A stretch of DNA of 64,000 nt from Atopsyche davidsoni (taxonomy: Eukaryota > Arthropoda > Insecta > Trichoptera > Hydrobiosidae): positions 10,257,001 to 10,321,000 of the forward strand of contig JAILWY010000026.1 in NCBI GenBank assembly GCA_022113835.1, written 5' to 3'. The notes under the pieces were generated by a model. It was not told where the DNA came from. It was given only the letters and a program-made list of their open reading frames with translations, and made no database searches. Each line of letters begins with the position of its first letter. The stretch's first letter is position 1. Below, one piece after another: positions 56,036 to 64,000 of the stretch. The position numbers and the translations under genes were made by a program.

Positions 56036-56895
56036 TCAATTACTTTTAGTAGTTTACGTAAACTTATCGAATAAAATAAAAAATTATTATAAAGAAGACA
56101 TAAAAAATTGAAATTCTTTAGCTTCAGTTTATTTGATGTTTACGGTACCCAAAGAATATTTACTAGTGTACGAGAAAAAACAACAATATGTATAATACTG
56201 TCTCTGGTCTGACTGTCCATAGACAACGTACAAATGTCTCCGCGTACAGAGCAATATCACGGAATGGGCTTAAGCCGGTACTGTCAGCGGTGACCTGTGA
56301 TGGCAGTCTTAAATCTTAAAAATAGTACTAAAATCAACTTAAAAACAAAATCTAAGATACTCTATTTATAACTCTATAAAATTAAAATGAATTCAAACAT
56401 TAAACTTTGCTTGGTAATTTTTTTTTTCCAGGTCAGAAGGCTTTAAATTAAAAATAAACTGGAAGATCTGAATCTTTTTAATTACAATGGATTACCTATT
56501 TTCAAAAACTTAAATATAATTGTATTTCTGTAGGTGTTACATTCATTTGTATTAAAAAATTATGTTTGTAAAAAAATTTTTGATCAAAACAATACACATA
56601 TTTTTTAATCAGAATATGTACAAAAATTTTACATATTAATTTCATAATTTCCGAAATAAAAAAAGTTATATTTGACAAAGTTAGAAGCTATAAAGATGAG
56701 AAGCCAAGCGATGAAGGTGAAGATGAAGAATGTCTTTTATTAGAACAGGAAAATATTTAGTGGAATCTAAATCAAAATACAATCATTAGAGATTTTTTAT
56801 AATATAATCATGATAAGTGATAAAATGTTGTTAATACATTATAAAATAAGATAACATTTTGTCAACACATTTAAATAATTGAACAAATTTAATCA
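56036..56895. other. Gap between Dredd 3' end and the LYR/MTRFR unit
   Basis: AT-rich and without a recognised gene. It probably contains the LYR/MTRFR promoter (right of about 56030) and the Dredd 3' UTR, with an AATAAA on the minus strand at 56741-56736, about 155 nt after the Dredd stop. A short plus-strand coding-like segment lies at 56664-56760. Confidence 0.4.
56664..56760 (+). other. Short acidic coding-like reading frame, unrecognised
   Basis: One plus-strand frame ending in TAG at 56758-56760 reads KVRSYKDEKPSDEGEDEE then CLLLEQENI. It is markedly more Glu/Asp/Lys-rich than the AT-rich background would give. It has no ATG in the frame and no clear upstream acceptor. It may be a decayed exon or a chance run in the Dredd 3' UTR. 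Confidence 0.15.
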
Positions 56896-58548
56896 TCACA
56901 AAATTGGAAGATATAATTTTTTAGTAAAGCTGCTTTTCCATTCCGATACTTGGGTACGGTCTCCGTCCCTCTTCTTCGTCAGCTCATTGTTGACATTAGT
57001 GCATATGTCCCCAAAATGCTGTGGATTACTAACATCAAAGTTTTTGTTAAGATGTTTGCAGAGAATTTGAATGAACCACGTTCCATAGTTTGTGTCGCGA
57101 TAAGATACAAAATTAGGGACAGTAGCATAATATAATAACATATCACATTTTTCAGGACAAGGGCTGTCTGTTTTCAGTGTAGAGACAGTGTTATTCTTCT
57201 TTGCAGTGCTTGAAACATCAACAGTTTTCATAAATTTTTGGCCTTGACACGACTGAATAATAATAATCTTAGGAATATTAGCAAGTTGAGGAGCTTCAGA
57301 AGTATACAAGGTCTCTTCTATCGACTCTATGGAAACAGATTTTCCATCAACAGCTATTATTTCACCTCTCGATCCGTGGGACATAATGCATAATACAAAT
57401 ACACTATGATAATGTTTCATAAAAAAATCTTTTGCACATGATTTAATTGTTTTTAAAATATCTTCAGCAGGTAAATCATCTTCGTCAATAATTTTGAAAC
57501 CGTACTTTTTCCACGTATTCATTAGTGCCTCTTTATCTATATCAGAGCCCTCGCGATCTTCCAAATTTTTATTAGAACATTGATAGTTTTTTTCATTAAT
57601 AATATAGACTATTCCAGTTTCTTTTGGATTTTTAATGTAATATTTGTCATTTAGACTTTCTTGAAAACTACCTGTTCCAAGTGTCAAATTACAATTATTT
57701 TTGTCATTGGTGATAAGTGGCTTTTTATCTAAAAGAGTAAAATCTATTTGACTCTCATTTTGTTTATTTATGCCTGGAAGTAAAGTTTTAGAACAAGAGT
57801 ACTGTAGTGAGCTATTGATTCTCATTGCTTTGGAATTCAATTCTTCTTGTGAGGATATCAAAATATTATGCAGTTTGTGAAATCCAAGCTTCTTAAGGCA
57901 CAGAGCAAAAGAAGTGATATTTGTTTGGATGAAATGTTTATCAGCTTCTGCAGATTTTTTTTGCCTATCCCAAGAACCAAGAGTGATATACTGTGCCTTG
58001 ATCAATTTTAACAAAAACAGTTCAAAGTATTTTGAATCTTTGGAGTCAGTTCTTATTACGCATCCGTGAGCTTCACTGGTAATAGAATAGATAATGGATT
58101 CAGAATCAGAAGTGGTCAACTCTTCACATATGGAATATAATGCTTTCTTGAGAGGGTGAATGAATAATGAAGATTGAGGATACTTTGGCAAAAAATGATC
58201 ATTCATTGCAGCAAGGTCCAAGCCTAGCATTTTTACATTTTTAAACGCCTGAATAATTAACAGAGCTTCAATGAGTTTTTCACGCCAATATTTACCATAA
58301 TTCACAGCCCAATCGTGCAACAAGTTCATATAGACATTGTTAGTGGAGCTTTCAACACTGAAGGCTTCAATGGCGAGATAAAGCCTCTCTTGGGAAACTG
58401 GTATATCATCATACAGTAAAAACACAAGAGAAACTTTTTCATATAGTTCTAAATCACATTCTATTTTCTGTAAAATATCGTACGATAAAGGAATATCTTT
58501 AAATAGGGTGGAGTACTGGTCTGTCTGTAAATGATTTGAAAAATCCAT
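56896..58548 (-). CDS. Initiator caspase Dredd (caspase-8-like)
   Basis: A 550-residue single-exon ORF. Dredd is the apical caspase of the insect Imd pathway: it is recruited through FADD and cleaves Imd and the NF-kappaB factor Relish. The N-terminal half is helical, with leucine patterns at about 20-65 and 170-230 that fit two divergent death-effector-like domains. The caspase domain spans about 305-550. The catalytic His is in IMSHG (H391) and the catalytic Cys in QSCQG (C434). The small-subunit signature VSYRDTNYGTWFIQ lies at 481-494. The pentapeptide is QSCQG rather than the usual QACxG. No intron interrupts the ORF. It lies head to head with Bre1, with 993 bp between start codons. Other initiator caspases are less likely because the N-terminal prodomain is long and not CARD-like. 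Confidence 0.9.
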   Translation of the reverse strand: MDFSNHLQTDQYSTLFKDIPLSYDILQKIECDLELYEKVSLVFLLYDDIPVSQERLYLAIEAFSVESSTNNVYMNLLHDWAVNYGKYWREKLIEALLIIQAFKNVKMLGLDLAAMNDHFLPKYPQSSLFIHPLKKALYSICEELTTSDSESIIYSITSEAHGCVIRTDSKDSKYFELFLLKLIKAQYITLGSWDRQKKSAEADKHFIQTNITSFALCLKKLGFHKLHNILISSQEELNSKAMRINSSLQYSCSKTLLPGINKQNESQIDFTLLDKKPLITNDKNNCNLTLGTGSFQESLNDKYYIKNPKETGIVYIINEKNYQCSNKNLEDREGSDIDKEALMNTWKKYGFKIIDEDDLPAEDILKTIKSCAKDFFMKHYHSVFVLCIMSHGSRGEIIAVDGKSVSIESIEETLYTSEAPQLANIPKIIIIQSCQGQKFMKTVDVSSTAKKNNTVSTLKTDSPCPEKCDMLLYYATVPNFVSYRDTNYGTWFIQILCKHLNKNFDVSNPQHFGDICTNVNNELTKKRDGDRTQVSEWKSSFTKKLYLPIL

Positions 58549-59541
58549 TGTTGTAAATAATAAACGTACACTAGTAATGTTAATAATACGTTTATGTCTG
58601 TATTTTTACAACGCAATGTTAATATATCAGTCACATAGAACCAAAGAAACAAACATTGACAGCGAAGGATATTTATGGTCGTAAGTTACTGTCATGTACA
58701 TGTCACTCCGCAGTATGTATACTAAAGTCAGTCATCAGATACTAGCAAATCTGATATAAAACTTCATTTAGAACATTTTACAATTGTGTACTGTTACACG
58801 AAATGTTTAAAAATTTATCAGATATTTATTTAAAAATATATAAAATAATAAAAGCAACATATACGCTAAGAAATTTACATGACGGATCCTGAGATGAACG
58901 CTGGAAAATGGCGTGATTTAAAGATAGTCTATGGCCTCAAAAGGACGCTGCTGTAAATTTGGATTGATAGGCACACTTTTGTAAAAAAATATTCCACTGA
59001 TTAAATTAAAACGTGTGTGATATTACTTAAATCATATTTTTCTAGTGCCAAACTGTAAGCAAACTTCAATACAAATGTTTCAGTTTTAAATAAATTGTAA
59101 ATAAAAAAATATGAAGTTTTAAAACGTAAATGGTATTGTATAAATATATTATTTGTTAATATAACGTGCTTTATATATGCACATAGCCATATTATCTATT
59201 TTGTTAGGAATATATTTAATGATATGATTATTTTGTTAGACTACACACATGCAACACATGATATGATGCACTCTTTTTAGTTTTATGGTTAATTCATTAT
59301 TGTCTATGGCCATTCTGCGTGTCTAATATCCAAGCTTTGTGGTGTCTGGCAAATTTTTTAACAATGATTACATTTAATCCTTTTTATTATTTAAAGTTGA
59401 TTGATTAATCGTAATTCAAAGCACTAGCTTGGTTTTACGCCATTCATTAAGCTCATAGGTAATTAGTACATCTATAATTTGTATATTTTCACGTAATGAC
59501 ATTTTGAGAAGGTGCAGCCGCTAATTTTTTTTCAGATAGCT
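58549..59541. other. Divergent promoter region between Dredd and Bre1
   Basis: Nearly 1 kb of AT-rich DNA between two start codons pointing away from each other, so it must hold both 5' UTRs and promoters unless upstream exons lie elsewhere. A GC-poor stretch is the rule; no TATA box at a convincing distance and no clear NF-kappaB site was identified by eye. A 3' splice-like TTTTTTTTCAG at 59525-59535, six bases before the Bre1 ATG, suggests that Bre1 has a non-coding first exon. Confidence 0.4.
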
Positions 59542-60385
59542 ATGTCGAAAAGGGCTGCAGAAGATGGGGCATCATCAAGTGGGCAGCCTCCTATCAAAAA
59601 GGTTCATTTCGAACCTCACCTCATCGGACCGGTATCTACTCTCGAGGAAATGGACATCAAAGTTTTGCAGTTTCAGAATAAAAAATTGGCACAGGTTGTT
59701 AATTATCTTTTTTTTCTGACAATAGGTCAGTTTACTCGAATTTTACTATTAATATTGTGACTTTTGTTATAAAACCAGAGTTTGTAAGTGTTTTTTTGAT
59801 GATTTAACTAATAAATAAACCAGAAATCGTATTTGTCGGATTGTTATCAGGACAAACATATATGTTTTTTTTAGACCATTTTGACTTATTCCATCTTTCT
59901 AACAATTGATGCACTTTATTTTATTTTTATAAAAACCCGCACAGAGACCCTTTCGATTCAATTTGACAGTATTCATGTAAACATAAAATATATGTATATT
60001 AATATTTTCACTGTCTAATGTATATCTTAGTGACCTGGATTAAGAATTAAGACTAGCCCTAATGAAGATTATCAATTTGAATTGTATTATATTTACTTGT
60101 TTTGTTTTATCAAATGAGCTTGAATATTGTGAGAATACAATTAAAATATGCAGTAGCGTGTTCGATTTCAGTTGAAAAAATAGATTTTTGTCATTTTGAT
60201 TGAATATGATTATTTGAATGCACTGAAAATGTTTGGATCACTAGAGCATTCACACTGGTTATGGTGACATCAATAGCCTTCGATTATGTGTGTGTATATA
60301 CATTTTATATATACAGTATATATATATATATATATACTGTATATATATATATACTGTATATATATATATAATTTATATATATATT

Positions 60386-60473
<88 letters not shown>

Positions 60474-63400
60474 TATATATATATATATATATACAGTATA
60501 TATATATATATATATATATACACTGTATATATATATATAATTTATACATAAGCAAATAAGCATACACACAATTTCAATTTAATGTAATTTAATATTCACA
60601 TTTATAGAATAACTAATTGCTTTGCTATGGTTTATTTTGTAAATGGAAAATATTATATTATTTAGGAACCTTTCTGAAGTGGATTCATTAATCAAAACAT
60701 TTGTAATACATTTTGAAAAAAAGAAAGACAGGTTAGTTTAGGCTATAATTTGGGTTTGTCAATATCTGGATGAGAGATTCTGATTTTAAATTAAATTTTT
60801 GTATGACATGCAATTTAATTTGTAATTGCTAACAATATTTGTTGTTTCTGATATTAAGGGGCTGAAAATTGTTATCATACAAAGTATATTTCTGTAACTT
60901 GTCTGAATGACTTAGCTAGCCTTTTATATATTTGATACTTTGTTCCACTACTTTTTACTCAGACGAATCTTGCTTCAGCTTTAATTGCACATTCTAAAGT
61001 CTGAATCTATTCAAATCTTACATCCCATATCTTGCGTAACTGTTCTCAAAAATAATTATTTAAAATAAGCAATAGTTGAGTATGGCTTAATACTTTGAGA
61101 AAATCCATTATGAGTTTTGACATTCTTGTGTTTATGGTTTTTTTTGTTGGAATTTGACTTTTTTTTGAGAATAAACTGAATGCTTTTGTCGGTTACAGCG
61201 TATTGACCAGCGGCATAGGTGTGAAGCGGAGCTGCGCCAGCGGATCGAGCAGCTGGAGAAGCGGCAGACGCAAGATGATGCAGTTCTATGTGTAGTGAAT
61301 AGATACTGGAACCAGCTCAACGAGGACATCAGGGTTTTATTGCAACGGTTTGATGCAGAAACTGCAGATGAATCGGAAAATAAAAGTTAGTGCTCTAAAT
61401 TTTTTTTGTCTACCACTTTATACTTGAATTTATTCAGTTTTTTCAATTTATGGTAATCAAATTAAGGTGAAATGTATTCTTGTTTTCGTTAAGAACTCAC
61501 TAAGCTGTAGTTATTAACAATTTTAAATATCAATGCTATGGTTATTCAATAGGTTCTATTCTTTATGTGGCAAGTTAGTGACAATATCTCTATTACATAG
61601 GACAAATACATCACGTTTCTGATTATAACTTATTGTGAGACACGCCAATGGTTTTATGTTGTCACCCAATGTGATGAAATCAGATCATTCCAACTTCCAT
61701 GAAGGAGAACTCTAATAATATTTTTTGTGGGTCTATCTTTTTGAGTATATTTTGCTTAAAAGGTTTTTTTTATTTTTTATTATTACATTATAAATCTTTT
61801 TAAAACTTTGCAGCCACTTATTGCCATATTTGAAAAAATCGTTTTATTTGAATTTTATCTCACCATTTAATTATAAAGTTTATAATAATAATAAGAAATT
61901 CTTATAATGATTATAAATCATAATTATGTTTGAAATCACTCTTATTTGAGTATAGTATTACTAGTTTAAAAATTCCTTAGTTCGTTTTCAAATATACAAT
62001 ATAAATCAGTATCAGGATAGGAATTGAAACTAGTAAACAATGCTATAATAAAAGTGGATCATAACTCATCTAAAATTGTCAATTATTTTAAACTTCCACA
62101 GTGTTAATTATTTTTTAGTGTTGTGAGGTATATATAATTAAAAATATTTTTAAGACCTTTTTTATTAGCATTCAATTGGAGCATCTTTTCAAAAGTGCAA
62201 GGGTCAAATTATTCATATTATATCAAATCTTGAAGCAAACTGATCTCACTTACACGTAACTACACCATCAGCCCACAGCATCCTTACCTGAAGTCGTTCA
62301 TTATTAGTTTAGCTTCAAAATAATATAGTTACTGTCTTTGAAAATAATGTATTTAATGACAGTATTCATTCTGTAATGTCAATTTACTAAATGTCTTATT
62401 GTTTTTAGATGAAAATGAAGCGACAACATCATTCCTCATGCAATTGTCTACATGGGACAAGGAGGAACTGGAGGAGCAGCTAGCCCATCGAGTGCAGGTC
62501 AGCAAGCGTGCCGTGGCGAAGGTCCTTACGGCCTTTGATCGCTTGCAGCAGCGTAATGAAAAGGTCACAAGAGCACTAAGCGGGGACTCAAACGATGGTA
62601 AGTCATTGTACATTCTAGAACACAGTAATAAATTTTACTTAAAGCATATTTGCTATGTTAGTAAACGTAAATTAGAAGACGACATGTTTCTAAGAAACAA
62701 CAATCTTCTAAATAAATATTACATTGCTATATATACCTTATTTCTTTTAAACTAGATATTTTTTACAAATTCTCTATTATTAATTATTTTTATAACGTTA
62801 CATTACAGTTAATATTGTTTTTAGCGCTGTAATATTGCTTCAAAGCTTATTCATCTCTTTAGAATGATGTTTGAACTGAAATATTTGTATTTTAAATAGA
62901 GATATAGGACATTATGCTTATTTTTTACAAAAAACTTCAGCTCTGTTCATATTATACGACCAATCACCATCACTTTAATTTGATTGCACAATCTCATTAA
63001 ATTAAGAATATATAATAAAAATTCAAACATGCTAAGGACACAATATTCTCTATGTGAAATTAAATGTAAAATTTTATTTAAAAATAAATACTTGTGTCTT
63101 TACTAGAGTTGGAGAATTTTACTTTGTTCAATAGTGTAACATACAGATTTATTTCCAATTGGACAATTTTGTAATGTTTTAGTATCAAAATGATAAAATA
63201 AATAAATGAATGAATGCCATGAATCAAATTATACTATATTTTTGTGTTCTTTGTTTATTCTTTTGTCCAAAAGAAATAAAATTTATTGATGTTGTTACAG
63301 ACTTTAGTGGGAGTGGTGGGGAGGCAGCGGCCTCGCTGGACGAGACTGTGCGGGATTTGAACTCGGAGCTCCAGGCCGAAAACCGCCGTCTTCAGGCCCT

Positions 63401-63536
63401 GGGTACCAGCCTGCACGAGCGATACCACTCCATGTCCCTTCGCCTTGCCAGCCTACAGGACACTCTCAACGGTCGCGACACCGAGAATGCTGAGCTGCGT
63501 AATCAGATTGATGACCTGCAGTATGAGCTCATGAAG
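59542..63536 (+). CDS. E3 ubiquitin ligase Bre1 (RNF20/40), N-terminal part
   Basis: Bre1 works with Rad6 to mono-ubiquitinate histone H2B, supporting H3K4 methylation and transcription. Four exons are present: 59542-59694, 61199-61385, 62409-62597 and 63301-63536. They join with phases 0, 1 and 1 into 255 residues, and the gene continues past 64000. The start MSKRAAEDG with [20 protein letters not shown] is characteristic. It is followed by [33 protein letters not shown] (quoted here only as landmark [17 protein letters not shown]), [19 protein letters not shown] and [10 protein letters not shown]. Long heptad stretches indicate coiled coil, including the Rad6-binding region. The C-terminal RING finger lies outside the window. 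The first intron (1504 bp) carries the large TA repeat at 60297-60541. Confidence 0.95.
60297..60541. repeat. Long (TA)n repeat with CTGTA/TACAG interruptions, intron of Bre1
   Basis: About 245 bp of alternating TA interrupted at several points by ACTGTA or TACAGTA. These two are reverse complements of each other, so the block can fold on itself at many registers and extrude cruciforms. Tyr/Ile readings on all frames are artefacts of the repeat. Confidence 0.9.
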
Positions 63537-64000
63537 GTACGAAAACTAAAGAGTTACATGTTAAGTTTAATGATTATTTCAAATATTAGATACTTTTTTG
63601 AGGTATTTGATAAAAAACAAATATTTTATGATATCTGCCCCACATGTGCAATCAAATCAACAAATTAAAATACACATAGTTGTTCTATTCTGCTTATTGT
63701 AACCACTCAGGTATTATGTTACTATATCTAATTAAAAAACTACAATACTTATCTGCTTTGAGCCATGAGGAATACACTTTTAACAAGTGCTTCTCGTGAC
63801 GAATGTGATAAAGAGATGCTATCATGTTTTGCGCCAGAGTCTCTTGCCATTCGATTTTAAATTGCTAATCTGCATGTAACTATATTTTAATGGATGTGAG
63901 ATAAATGCTAGTTTAAAAATGAAATTCTTCTATGTAAAGAAATATCTATTTTTCTTCCTTTATTTTGCAACACATAATTCTAAAACATAAAAAAGACAAT
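63537..64000 (+). other. Bre1 intron continuing beyond the window
   Basis: Begins with the donor GTACGA after ELMK. The remaining 464 bases are AT-rich and show no further exon. Confidence 0.8.

Noticed and set aside
60270..60569. Tyr/Ile-repeat reading frames on both strands
   Set aside because: They are translations of the TA repeat in a Bre1 intron and appear on several frames at once.

Overview
The window looks like nuclear DNA of an insect, most likely a moth or butterfly. Protein-coding genes have short spliced exons separated by small GT-AG introns, the background is very AT-rich, and the recognisable proteins (rolled/ERK, Dredd, Bre1) are of insect type. The lepidopteran placement is inferred from overall character and was not tested by a search.

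Layout. Positions 1 to about 48,085 contain no protein-coding gene that I can support. This stretch is AT-rich, is interrupted about every 1 to 2 kb by GC-rich patches of 80-250 bp, and carries a few mobile-element remnants: a broken pogo/Tigger-like transposon at 11090-12338, a possible piggyBac-type end near 6820, a 104-bp inverted-repeat element at 17336-17439, and two tRNA-like SINE remnants. At 31247/31248 a polypyrimidine-CAG acceptor directly abuts a GTGAGT donor, the signature of a recursive splice site. ERK's first recognisable exon begins at 48086 with a split codon and lacks the kinase N-terminus, so much or all of the first 48 kb is probably a very long 5' intron of ERK on the plus strand.

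From 48 kb on the window is gene-dense. ERK (rolled) occupies 48086-50084 on the plus strand, with seven coding exons and one GC-AG intron. Convergent to it on the minus strand is a two-cistron transcription unit (about 56035 down to 54393). Its first ORF is a 66-aa LYR-family microprotein resembling human MIEF1-MP/L0R8F8. Eleven nucleotides after that stop codon comes the ORF of a mitochondrial ribosome-rescue factor (MTRFR/C12orf65 family), in which the catalytic GGQ reads GGS. Next, also on the minus strand, is the intronless ORF of the Dredd initiator caspase (56896-58548). Head to head with Dredd, the plus-strand gene Bre1 (H2B ubiquitin ligase) starts at 59542 and runs out of the window; only its N-terminal 255 codons are present.

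How the genes relate. ERK (MAP-kinase signalling), Dredd (Imd immune pathway) and Bre1 (chromatin) show no shared pathway and are probably just neighbours. The LYR microprotein and MTRFR families both act on the mitochondrial large ribosomal subunit, so their apparent shared mRNA makes functional sense. That bicistronic unit and the recursive splice site are the two most interesting observations here.
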